44,932 nt of DNA from Candidatus Methanovirga australis. Its GTDB lineage: Archaea > Methanobacteriota > Methanobacteria > Methanobacteriales > Methanobacteriaceae. The position numbers and the translations under genes are program-made. Location of the stretch: the NCBI GenBank assembly GCA_031272765.1, contig JAISTD010000108.1, positions 1 to 44,932 on the forward strand, read 5' to 3'. The notes beneath the pieces were generated by a model. That model was not told the origin of the DNA. It saw only the letters and a list, made by a program, of their open reading frames with translations, and ran no database searches. Positions 8,161 to 16,110 of the stretch are shown here, piece by piece (the first letter of the stretch is position 1; every line of letters starts with the position of its first letter).

Positions 8161-8641
8161 AATATCTTCACCTGATTGAATAATTGTTGATTTAATAAAT
8201 TTTATTCTAATAATTTGATAAAATATTGATTCATTATATACTATTTTATTAAAAAAAGAATACAATAAGTTTAAATTAATTTATAACAATATAATATAAC
8301 TCTTTAACAGTTTATTAAATATATACTTAAGATGTTTTTAAATAATTTTTTAAAATAAAAACTCAATGATATGTTATAAAAATTAGTATAAACTATAAAG
8401 TAATATAATGTTAGTAAACTATCATCTTTTAAATAAAATAATTATAATATTAATAATTAATAACATGAATACATTCTTTTTTATAATATATTAAATTTTC
8501 GGTAATGTATCAATACCATCAATTTATAAGTTTTATTAAAAATTTGTTCTTATTAAATTCTTTAAAGTTTGATTATAAATAGTATTAATAATTTTTAATA
8601 TCAAAAAAAACACTTTAAACCAAGAATAACAGAAACTTTTA
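8161..8641. other. AT-rich gap upstream of aIF2-beta
   Basis: About 480 bases with no plausible gene. The right part is the leader and promoter region of aIF2-beta, which reads leftward. Nothing else is recognised until the repeat cluster at 8642. Confidence 0.4.
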
Positions 8642-8746
8642 TTCCCTAAGTTCCTCATGACTTCGGAACAACAGGAATTTCATTCCCTAAGTTCCTCATG
8701 ACTTCGGAACCAAGGATTTTCTAACTTTTAAATCTTCGATTTAAAA
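8642..8746. repeat. Hairpin repeat cluster with two identical 28-base cores
   Basis: Two exact copies of a 28-base core (8642-8669 and 8683-8710), beginning TTCCCTAAG and ending ACTTCGGAAC, lie 41 bases apart. GTTCC and GGAAC inside the core can pair over CTCATGACTTC. Next to them is the hairpin TTTAAATC-TTC-GATTTAAA. The same core recurs at 24163-24190 (reverse), 27944-27971, and in diverged form at 18510 and 41344. The cluster is just beyond the stop of the membrane protein gene at 8764, so it may also end its transcript. Confidence 0.75.
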
Positions 8747-8763
8747 AATTATATGGACTTAAA

Positions 8764-10146
8764 TCAAGAATCATTATGATCTGTAGAATAATTTGAATCA
8801 TCATCATACTCTAATAAACCATAAACCATAAAAGCACTTAATAAAATTAAAACAGCCCAATAAATAATCCTCCAACGACTACCATGAATAAAATCAACAG
8901 GAAAAAAACCTAAAGAAAACTGAGAAAAAAACACCAAAACTAAAGAAAACAATAATGAAACACTAACAAACTTTTTACCTTCTCTAAACAACAAAAACAA
9001 AGAAAACAAAACAAAAACAACAAGCACAACATATATCATAACAGGAATCATACTACTTGTAATAATGGTGCTTGATCTAACTTCACTTAAAACTTTTACA
9101 AGTGGTTGGAATTGAATAAAACCTAAAAAATAAATTAAGTTCAAAATCAAGAAAGGAACCATGGAAAAAACATTGAACCTACTTTTAACATTACCATAAA
9201 CATAAACCCCAAACACTGCAAAAAACAAGTAAGAAACTATATCCACTTTAGTTATTAATTGATTGAAAAAAATAGCTAAACCCATATAAACCTTACCAAT
9301 CAATGATGATTGGTAAACATAAAGATGGTTTGGCATCATTGTAAGCAAATATCTTTCTTTGTTTCCAGGTGATAAGAACACAAAAACAGCCATTAAAACA
9401 CATAAAATAAAACCATAAAAGAAAATTTTAGGAGTTTTAACCTTTTTATAATAATAATAAAATATTATGAATAAATATACTCCAAGAACTAAGCATAAAA
9501 TCATCTCTTGACTTATCGCAAATAATAATGAAAAGAACACTAAGAAATAAAGAATAAACTTCCTACAAAAAATCACGAGAATAATATTATTCTCATTATT
9601 ACCCTTATTATCATTATTGAGTATATATTCTTTAATAAGGTGAAAGTGCAGTAATGCGAAGACAAACGGCCAAACATAATTCAGACTCGTGGTTATGTAG
9701 CCTGCAAAATTAATATCATAAGCATAAGCACACACATAAAAAATCAACACTAAAAAAACAGCAATACAATTAAAAATAGTTTGTTTTTTAAGGTCAAGAT
9801 TCTTAAAATCACTGATAAGCAATTTTGGAATCAAAGCACTCATAAGTAAAACCAGACAAGAATCCACAAACATCCAAACCTGAACAGGCAAATTACAAAA
9901 AATTGGCAGCAAACAGTCTATTAAAAGTCTTGAACTCCAATGAAAATATCTGTAAATCAGCAAATTATCCCAATTCAGCTGCATCAGCTGTCCTAAAAAT
10001 GATCTGAATGTGAAATCATCAGGACCAAAATAAGGCACACCAGAATGAAAACAAAATAATAAACCAAAAAAAGCAATAAAAGGAATATAAGTCAAAACAG
10101 ACAAATTATCCAACTTAAATTTCAAAATAATAACACACAAACCCAT
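8764..10146 (-). CDS. Polytopic membrane protein, DUF6056/GtrII-like
   Basis: 460 residues with about 11-12 hydrophobic segments spread over the whole length. After a first helix (ILKFKLDNLSVLTYIPFIAF) comes an external loop with GPDDFTFRS and RYFHWSSRLLID, which resembles the loop of DUF6056 and GtrII-type membrane glycosyltransferases (GT-C-like topology with an acidic pair after the first helix). A second external loop near the C-terminus contains FIHGSRWRIIYW. A cell-surface sugar transfer role is possible, but no substrate can be named. The charged C-terminal tail is DDDSNYSTDHNDS. It is followed by a repeat cluster that may end its transcript and lies downstream of a surface protein gene on the same strand. 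Confidence 0.6.
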   Translation of the reverse strand: MGLCVIILKFKLDNLSVLTYIPFIAFFGLLFCFHSGVPYFGPDDFTFRSFLGQLMQLNWDNLLIYRYFHWSSRLLIDCLLPIFCNLPVQVWMFVDSCLVLLMSALIPKLLISDFKNLDLKKQTIFNCIAVFLVLIFYVCAYAYDINFAGYITTSLNYVWPFVFALLHFHLIKEYILNNDNKGNNENNIILVIFCRKFILYFLVFFSLLFAISQEMILCLVLGVYLFIIFYYYYKKVKTPKIFFYGFILCVLMAVFVFLSPGNKERYLLTMMPNHLYVYQSSLIGKVYMGLAIFFNQLITKVDIVSYLFFAVFGVYVYGNVKSRFNVFSMVPFLILNLIYFLGFIQFQPLVKVLSEVRSSTIITSSMIPVMIYVVLVVFVLFSLFLLFREGKKFVSVSLLFSLVLVFFSQFSLGFFPVDFIHGSRWRIIYWAVLILLSAFMVYGLLEYDDDSNYSTDHNDS

Positions 10147-10299
10147 AAAAAAAAATAATTAATAATAATATTATCACATTTATTAACTATAAATAATACA
10201 ATTGTAAAAAATGAATGATCAACATATATTCCCATTTGTTTAATAATATAAATAGTTTTTTTAGTATAATAAACCCTCAAACCTACCCCAAAAAAAAAG

Positions 10300-10333
10300 A
10301 AATGGAAATGAAGAAAACTTCACTTTTCATTTT
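10300..10333 (-). terminator. Hairpin followed by a T run, after the surface protein gene
   Basis: Arms AAATGGAAATGAAG (10300-10313) and CTTCACTTTTCATTT (10318-10332) pair with one bulge. On the minus strand the hairpin is followed directly by TCTTTTTTTT. It sits about 60 bases beyond the stop of the gene at 10395 and has the form of an intrinsic terminator. Confidence 0.55.
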
Positions 10334-10394
10334 ATATAAATAAGGTTGTCTTTTAGGGGGACGAAAATGAAGGGATTTTACCAAATAATTTTAG

Positions 10395-11294
10395 CTATTT
10401 TCTCTTGTAGTAGTAAACTCCACCAACAATAGCAAGAACTAAAACAAGTATTGGGATGCCAGTCCAAGGCAAACCATCAAAACCATTACCACCTGTACCA
10501 TTAGTACTATTATTATCAGGGTTAGGTGCAGGATTCACAGTTATTAAGAAATTAGCTGTTGTAGGTAGATACCAAACATTAGACCCTTCAAAACCATTGA
10601 AAGAAGCTGTAATATTCATATCTTCTTTAATATTAGTGAAATCATAATAAGCACAACCATCATCAGAAGTAGTAACAGTATAATCCACACCATTAACACT
10701 TAAAACAATTAAAGCATTATTCACAGGATTACCTTTACTATCATTCAACTGAAGCTTGAATTTTAAAGAATCACCATTATTAACTGTGGCATTTGATCCA
10801 ACAATACTTGTATTCAAATCAGGCCTATTATCACCAATGATACTTAAAAAAGTATTCCTACCAAAATAACTAAGTGAAGAATTGAAACCAGTACCCCCCA
10901 TACCAATATTCACAGTAACATTACCATCATTAGGTATAGGTCCAAAATTACTTAAATCAGTGCTAAAAGGCAAAATACTACCATTAACAACATCCACCTC
11001 ACCTAAACGAGTACTTGCGAACAATTGGGTATCATTATGAAAAGCTTTAAAATAATAAGGAATACTGGCTAATGTCGGTAACTTACCACCAGACCCAGGA
11101 GTAACATCCGCATTAATAGTTATTTGATGAGTGAAACCATCATAAGACCCATAAACGATACCACCCCATCCTCCACTGGTTTGAGTCGGGTTAATATTTT
11201 GAGTGCTCGTAACTAAATGAGCCACGGTTAAACCACAAACAAAGAACATACAAACACTTAACATTACCCAAATCATCTTTCTACTCTTATACAT
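10395..11294 (-). CDS. Secreted, membrane-anchored Ig-like surface protein
   Basis: 299 residues. An N-terminal signal sequence (KMIWVMLSVCMFFVCGLTVAH) is followed by a beta-rich region with many Asn-x-Ser/Thr sites for N-glycosylation. Residues about 165-240 look like a bacterial Ig-like (Big_1-type) domain: NNGDSLKFKLQLNDSKGNPV, then NALIVLSVNG and DGCAYYDF. A Pro/Asn/Gly-rich linker (PAPNPDNNSTNGTGG) leads to one transmembrane helix (GIPILVLVLAIVGGVYYYKRK) ending in positive charges, which would anchor the protein outside the cell. Methanobrevibacter genomes encode many adhesin-like proteins with such domains; this is a short one with a single repeat. Its binding partner is unknown. Confidence 0.75.
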   Translation of the reverse strand: MYKSRKMIWVMLSVCMFFVCGLTVAHLVTSTQNINPTQTSGGWGGIVYGSYDGFTHQITINADVTPGSGGKLPTLASIPYYFKAFHNDTQLFASTRLGEVDVVNGSILPFSTDLSNFGPIPNDGNVTVNIGMGGTGFNSSLSYFGRNTFLSIIGDNRPDLNTSIVGSNATVNNGDSLKFKLQLNDSKGNPVNNALIVLSVNGVDYTVTTSDDGCAYYDFTNIKEDMNITASFNGFEGSNVWYLPTTANFLITVNPAPNPDNNSTNGTGGNGFDGLPWTGIPILVLVLAIVGGVYYYKRK

Positions 11295-11544
11295 AAATTT
11301 AACACCTTACAATATCATTTTTTATCTTATATCTCTATAATAACAAATTATAATATGATAATATCTATAATATCCATCATATTACTAACAATAAAGAATA
11401 TAGATCCAAATCATATTCTCTTCTATAACTCATAATCAATATAATTAAAACAGTATTATACAAATGAAACTTTTTGAGAAATATATGGAAAAACTCTTCA
11501 TCAGTTTATATGTTATATTTATCATAGTATATAAACATATTCAG
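11295..11544. other. Leader and promoter region of the surface protein gene
   Basis: 250 bases of AT-rich sequence. No gene is visible. The left part must hold the promoter of the surface protein gene, read leftward; an insertion-sequence end begins at 11545. Confidence 0.4.
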
Positions 11545-11870
11545 TAGATGATGACCCATTAATTTACTGATATATTTATTTATATAGAGTGTTAGAAATT
11601 TGGAAAAAATCGAAGAGAAATTCTCTTTTAAAAAAAGTATCGTGTACGGAAAACCTGAAGAAATAAACTATACACGACATTTTCAACAACACTATATTGA
11701 ACCTAAATTTAAATCTAAGGCAAGATAACAAGAGACTGACCAGAAAAACAATATCCTACTCCAAAAAAAGTATAAAATGGCTTACAATAAAGCTTAGATT
11801 TTATATAAAACAGTCCATAATATTCGTTAAAACTCATCATTCCTTGAAAAAAAAAAGAATTTAAAGAAAA
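11545..11870 (+). pseudogene. Insertion-sequence end with C-terminal remnant of an IS1-like transposase
   Basis: Bases 11545-11578 match the end of the element at 26257-26290 with three differences (core TTAATTTACTGATATATT). Directly after it the plus strand gives DIFNNTILNLNLNLRQ, NKRLTRKTISYSKK and FVKTHHSLKKKR, the C-terminal pattern of IS1-like DDE transposases, with a stop near the start of this stretch. The N-terminal and middle parts are missing, so this is an internally deleted copy. The element at 26257 retains the opposite, N-terminal, half. Confidence 0.6.
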
Positions 11871-11873
11871 TTA

Positions 11874-11948
11874 CCAAAAATCTTCGATTTTTGTAATTAT
11901 GAAAATCCAAAGGATTTTCAGTAATCCGAAGGATTTTCAGTAATTTAC
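11874..11948. repeat. Palindrome array, ATTAC family
   Basis: Stacked palindromes: ATTACCAAAAATC-TTC-GATTTTTGTAAT, then GAAAATCC-AAA-GGATTTTC, then a second GGATTTTCAGTAAT. Units and outer ATTAC/GTAAT boundaries are the same as at 1014-1163 and 12283-12355. Confidence 0.7.
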
Positions 11949-11989
11949 CATAATATATTCCTAAGTTCATTGTAAATATGTTTGTCTTG

Positions 11990-12626
11990 AAGGAGTAACT
12001 CCTTGAAAACATCCTATTAATCCAGTGATATTAGTTAAAGACATATGTTCAAAGAATATTTAACAATCATTCCCATCTTTTTAATATCGTGTGTGTAGTT
12101 TACAATTTATCTGCGAATTTAGTTAGTGGATGTTCGATTATAAACCATCCACATTTGCAGCGATATAATGGTTTACTTTAACTGGATAGTTCTTATTATA
12201 TGAATCTGTCGCCTTTATCATACTTAGCAGTAAATGTTCGAGTCACATTTTGGACATTTTGGATCAGAATCTGTGTATATTACCAAAAATCGAAGATTTT
12301 TGTAATTATGAAAATCCAAAGGATTTTCAGTAATCGAAGATTTTCAGTAATTAACTCTAATTCTCTATCGCTTAACTGTTCAAAGTGTTGATGGACTGAT
12401 AAATCGAAACTATTATCTAAATATAGTTTATCGTCTTTTAAGACATATTTCTCAGTACCGTTAACATTATATACTTGAACAGACAAATTACTATTTGGAG
12501 ATTGGATTTCTTGTATTTTCATGATATTAATTGTTATCCTTTCTCCTATTTATATTTTCATGTTCATATAACACTTATTGTTTTATTTTTTTCATGCTAT
12601 TAACATGCTACCCATTGAATTTTTTA
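11990..12626 (-). pseudogene. Decayed insertion-sequence gene (zinc-ribbon protein), copy 2
   Basis: Read from 12522 on the minus strand: MKIQEIQSPNSNLSVQVYNV, then KLYLDNSFDLSVHQHFEQLS and RELELITENLR. The frame then runs into a palindrome array (12283-12355) and stops at 12280. Beyond the array come SDPKCPKCDSN and, in another frame, PLYRCKCGWFIIEHPL: two CxxC/CxC pairs of a zinc ribbon. Stops and shifts follow. The upstream end (12598-12626) matches the end of copy 1 with one difference. The first 60 residues are still open and could be translated, but the gene as a whole is dead. Copies 1 and 2 are in opposite orientation. Confidence 0.65.
12283..12355. repeat. Palindrome array inside the second zinc-ribbon copy
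   Basis: ATTACCAAAAATC-GAA-GATTTTTGTAAT is followed by GAAAATCC-AAA-GGATTTTCAGTAAT and ATCGAAGAT. It falls between the codons for ITENLR and SDPKCPKC, at the same place as the array in copy 1, although the number and order of units differ. Confidence 0.75.
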
Positions 12627-12796
12627 CACAGTCATATTTTTTAACATGCTTATTTACTAATTAATTTATCCTCTGTTTAACAAATAAATATTTTTAAATA
12701 TCATAGTTGTTATAATTATAATTTTAGATAAAAAAATTTTTTCGTATGGGTTGTAAATAGTTGAATTTTTTGAATATATTTCATTGCAGGGATTAA

Positions 12797-13795
12797 ATGA
12801 TTAAAATCGAAGAAAATTATAAGAATAGTTTAGATAAAATCAAATTTATAGATTTATTTTGTGGAATTGGTGGATTTAGACTAGCATTAGAATCTTTTGG
12901 TGCTGAGTGTGTTTATAGTATTGATATTGATAAACATGCATGTTCTACATATAAATTAAATTTTGGTGATTATCCTATAGGTGATATAACAAAAGAAGAT
13001 ATTGAAAAAATTCCATATCATGATATTTTATGTGCAGGATTTCCTTGCCAAGCATTTAGTATTTCTGGAAAACAAAAAGGATTTGATGATACAAGAGGGA
13101 ATTTATTTTTTGATATTGCAAGGATTGTAGGATATCATAAACCTAAAATACTACTCTTAGAAAATGTGAAAAATTTAAAAAAGCATGACAAAGGAAATAC
13201 ATTTAGAACAATAAAAAATACCTTAAACGAATTAGAATATAATGTTTATTTTGACATTATAAATGCTAGTAAATATGGTATCCCTCAATCTAGAGAAAGA
13301 ATATATTTAATCTGTATAAAAAAAGATTTAGATAATCATAATTTTCATTTTCCTCAACAATTAAATGTTAATACTTCATTAAATGATATTTTAATCGATG
13401 AAAAGGAATGTGAAGAGTATATAATAAATAAAAAATATGTTTTAGATGAAAAAAAAATTAAGAAATATAAAAAAATTGCACCTCGACCATTGAGAGTTGG
13501 CACTGTAAATAAAGGAGGGCAAGGGGATAGGATTTACTTACCTAATGGACATGCTATCACATTATCTGCTGAAGGTGGTGGAACAGGTGCTAAAACAGGA
13601 CTGTATTTAATAAATAATGTAGTAAGAAAATTACATCCTAGGGAAACAGCGAGATTAATGGGGTTTCCTGATTCTTTTAAGTTTAATCATTCAGTTAGCC
13701 AATCACATAAACAGTTTGGTAATAGTGTTATAATTAATATAATCCAATATTTAATTAAAAAAATTGTTGATGATGGGAGTATATACAATGGATAG
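12797..13795 (+). CDS. DNA cytosine-5 methyltransferase, M.HhaI/M.HinP1I type (predicted GCGC)
   Basis: 332 residues, about the length of M.HhaI. All C5-methylase motifs are present in order: FIDLFCGIGGFRLALES (motif I, residues 17-33), GFPCQAFSISG with catalytic Cys84 (motif IV), LLLENVKN (VI), QSRERIYLICI (VIII), and LHPRETARLMGFPDSF with QFGNSVIINII (IX-X). The target recognition region contains KGGQGDRIY and AITLSAEGGG, matching the residues that in M.HhaI read GCGC. That match is from recollection of M.HhaI. The stop overlaps the start of the endonuclease gene by eight bases, a coupled methylase-first operon. Confidence 0.9.
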   Translation: MIKIEENYKNSLDKIKFIDLFCGIGGFRLALESFGAECVYSIDIDKHACSTYKLNFGDYPIGDITKEDIEKIPYHDILCAGFPCQAFSISGKQKGFDDTRGNLFFDIARIVGYHKPKILLLENVKNLKKHDKGNTFRTIKNTLNELEYNVYFDIINASKYGIPQSRERIYLICIKKDLDNHNFHFPQQLNVNTSLNDILIDEKECEEYIINKKYVLDEKKIKKYKKIAPRPLRVGTVNKGGQGDRIYLPNGHAITLSAEGGGTGAKTGLYLINNVVRKLHPRETARLMGFPDSFKFNHSVSQSHKQFGNSVIINIIQYLIKKIVDDGSIYNG

Positions 13796-14534
13796 TGAAA
13801 AAGGGTCAAAAATAGCGAAAAACGGATTCAAAAATGAACATGATGTTGCAAAAAAGTTTAATCATTGGAAAGTTGATGTTGATGCACAAAAATGGCTAAA
13901 AATAATGGGCTACGATTTAGAAGAAATTGAATATGTTAAAGCAGAAGTTGTTCATGGTTATAAAACTGATGTTCAAGTGCATATTACAATCAAGATAGTT
14001 AAGCTTATTGATGCTCAAAATATTCAAGTAAAATTAGTGAGTAATCCAAAAGGATTCAACCAAGTTGATAAAAGATGGGTGGATAAATATGTTGAAATGT
14101 GGAATATACCTGAAGACATTTCAATTCTATTAAAACATTTTACTGGAGAATTATTTCCCTACAAAGCTGATGTTAAAAATCCTAGAAGAATGTTCATGAA
14201 CGAATTTACTGAAGAAGAACAGAACAAAATATTAAATTTTTTTAAGAAGAATAAAACTTTAATTGTCTGTGATATCCTTAAAGGTAGGGGAAAGTTTGCT
14301 GCTGAATGGATATTAGTAATTCAGAAAGTAGATAATATTCGTTGGGTATTACTGCCTATTAATGTGGCAATTAATCATTATGGAAATGAAAATGTTGAAA
14401 TAACAGGTCGGGGCAGTTTAAGATTAGGGAGTATTACAATGCAAAGAAAAGGTGGGGATGGTGGCAGAAAAACAGCTAATATGCTACAATTTAAGATAAA
14501 TCCTGCAGAATTATTTGATTTAATTGAAATTTAA
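13788..14534 (+). CDS. Type II restriction endonuclease, HinP1I family (predicted GCGC)
   Basis: 248 residues; HinP1I has about 247. It follows the HinP1I pattern throughout: EKGSKIAKNGFKNEHDVAKK at the N-terminus, catalytic Asp61 in GYKTDVQV, the QxK motif NIQVKLVSN (Gln80, Lys82), GFNQVDKRW, HFTGEL, ILKGRGKFAAEW and MQRKGGDGGRKTANMLQFK near the end. HinP1I cuts G^CGC. ATG at 13788 is chosen over upstream in-frame ATGs because GGGAG at 13775-13779 is well placed and the protein then matches the family length. It overlaps the methylase stop. Both genes are intact, and the pair is expected to be active. Confidence 0.9.
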   Translation: MDSEKGSKIAKNGFKNEHDVAKKFNHWKVDVDAQKWLKIMGYDLEEIEYVKAEVVHGYKTDVQVHITIKIVKLIDAQNIQVKLVSNPKGFNQVDKRWVDKYVEMWNIPEDISILLKHFTGELFPYKADVKNPRRMFMNEFTEEEQNKILNFFKKNKTLIVCDILKGRGKFAAEWILVIQKVDNIRWVLLPINVAINHYGNENVEITGRGSLRLGSITMQRKGGDGGRKTANMLQFKINPAELFDLIEI

Positions 14535-14547
14535 TGTATGGTGGTTT

Positions 14548-14944
14548 GATGGATATTCTATATTGATTGACAATGAGAGGATCACTGAAAACAAAACGAT
14601 GAATTTTTAATCTTAAAAAGATGCCCTGACTCCAGAACAAATCTTAATTGTTGGGAATTGTTTGTGGTAAAGTTGACCCTGGAGAAGACTTTGATAAAGC
14701 CATTATAAGAGAATTTAGAGAAGAAACAAATCTAAAAATAAAAATAGGCAATTTAATGGGAGCAGTTTAAGAAGATTTCCCACACAAAAGAACTATAGCT
14801 TTAATTATGAATGTTGATTTTATATATGGAAATATAAAAATTAGCGATGAACATATCGACTGGAAATGGGCAACTATGGAAGAAATAAAAGAATTAAAAC
14901 CATCAGGTTGGTTTAAAAAGCTATTAATTGAAAAAAAATCATGA
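14548..14944 (+). pseudogene. Nudix hydrolase pseudogene
   Basis: The Nudix box is clear: GKVDPGEDFDKAII then REFREETNL (consensus G-x5-E-x7-RE-x2-EE). Upstream pieces in other frames are GYSILIDNERITENKTM and ILKRCPDSRTNLNCWEL, and downstream are FPHKRTIALIMNVDF and SDEHIDWKWATMEEIKEL. Two single-base losses (near 14605 and 14658) and an in-frame TAA after GAV (near 14768) break the gene. Since one lesion is a substitution, this is true decay and not only sequencing error. It would have hydrolysed a nucleoside diphosphate derivative. It lies directly after the HinP1I-type gene. Confidence 0.8.
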
Positions 14945-15029
14945 ATTATAGCTACTTATTTTTATCATAAATAAAATTGTTAGTAATACTTTTTTCTATA
15001 TTATTATGCTATTTTGAAGACTTGGCTAA

Positions 15030-15124
15030 GGAATATATTGACAGTCCCTTATGAACAAGATTATAGTTCAGATATAAAACCAAGATCTTATAGTTAGGGA
15101 ATATATTAACAGTCCCTTAAGAAC
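15030..15124. repeat. 27-base direct repeat, two copies
   Basis: Bases 15030-15056 and 15098-15124 share GGAATATATTGACAGTCCCT and the following TTATGAAC with two differences, 68 bases apart. The second copy lies within a minus-strand coding remnant (WRVLKGLLIYS), so it may be a partial duplication of that gene. Confidence 0.55.
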
Positions 15125-15215
15125 TCTCCATAAAAGTTTAATATAATCATCCAGAGTTAAATTTTCATCATATTCTTTTTTAACATTATATGGAGAAAAT
15201 GTCACCATGAGATGA
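15091..15215 (-). pseudogene. Minus-strand coding remnant of unknown origin
   Basis: A 38-residue stretch reads FSPYNVKKEYDENLTLDD then YIKLLWRVLKGLLIYSL, which looks like genuine protein sequence (periodic hydrophobics, balanced charges) but has no start and is followed by stops. I do not recognise it. Confidence 0.25.
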
Positions 15216-15478
15216 ATGCTATTATTGGTATTTTTTCCATAAATTCACTGGATTTGCAATATAATTTTATTAATGAATTTTTTAGGTACTTTAAACTCAC
15301 TTATATTAAACTTAGCATATAAATGTATCGATTATTCAACACCCTCCCTGTGGTTTTAATTTGAGTATTAAGGACTCTTTACTGTTTATATGGTGTAATT
15401 GATAATATGAACAATAAGATTAATCTTTATCCAGCAGCATAATGTAGGCTATGTTAAAAAGCACGGCGTACAAATTAA

Positions 15479-16050
15479 ATGAATATTGACCAAGATAATA
15501 AGTATTGGGAAATACTTCCGCCCATACTATCCACAATCTTTCATAAAAACAAGATAAAAAAAAAGGATGGAAGACCTGAAAATCAATGTTATTATAATAC
15601 ATTGTTATAAAGCATTATATAATCCAAAAAAATCCATGGTTTATACTGATACCTGAATTAGAAATAAGTCTCTGTGACAGAGTCTCCTAAACGAAACATT
15701 TCTTGAATGGTCATAATACACCTGATAAAGCTTATAATAATAGTACTTTAGAGAAAAGATTAACAAAATCCAAGTGATGGAATCTATGGTCCATGTATTC
15801 AATGAATATAATAGATTAATCTATGGGTTTAGAGTCTGGAAGGAAAATATGATTCAATGCGTAGTATTTAACTTAATCCAACTACCAAAACTCCTAAAAA
15901 AATTATACTCCATTTAACAACAGCTATGAAAAAATTAGAAAAAATCCCTAAAAATAACAGCAAAATTAGCCTCAAAAAGACACAATATACAACTTTTCCA
16001 ATGAAAAAAAAAATAAAAATAATAACAAAACATCATATCAATATATAATC
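15479..16050 (+). pseudogene. IS5-type transposase remnant
   Basis: The N-terminal part (15479-15607) reads MNIDQDNKYWEILPPILS then KKKDGRPENQCYYNTLL, the helix-and-GRP pattern of IS5 and related transposases. After about 130 bases of broken frames the C-terminal part (about 15741-16050) reads REKINKIQVMESMVHVFNE, then YGFRVWKENMIQCVVFNLIQL, also typical. The DDE core between them is deleted. The open frame on the opposite strand at 15420-15602 is a shadow of this remnant. No terminal repeats could be defined. Confidence 0.55.
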
Positions 16051-16110
16051 AAACAAGTTTATAAAAATTCTCTATATTTATAATAGTAGCCAGAATCATA
16101 TTTCTCAACA

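Noticed and set aside
7925-8179. 84-residue plus-strand frame opposite aIF2-beta
   Set aside because: Shadow of the initiation factor gene.
11827-12012. 61-residue minus-strand frame
   Set aside because: It spans a palindrome array between two different insertion-sequence remnants and has no family resemblance.
15420-15602. 60-residue minus-strand frame
   Set aside because: It is the reverse of the IS5-type N-terminal remnant, which has recognisable sequence on the plus strand.
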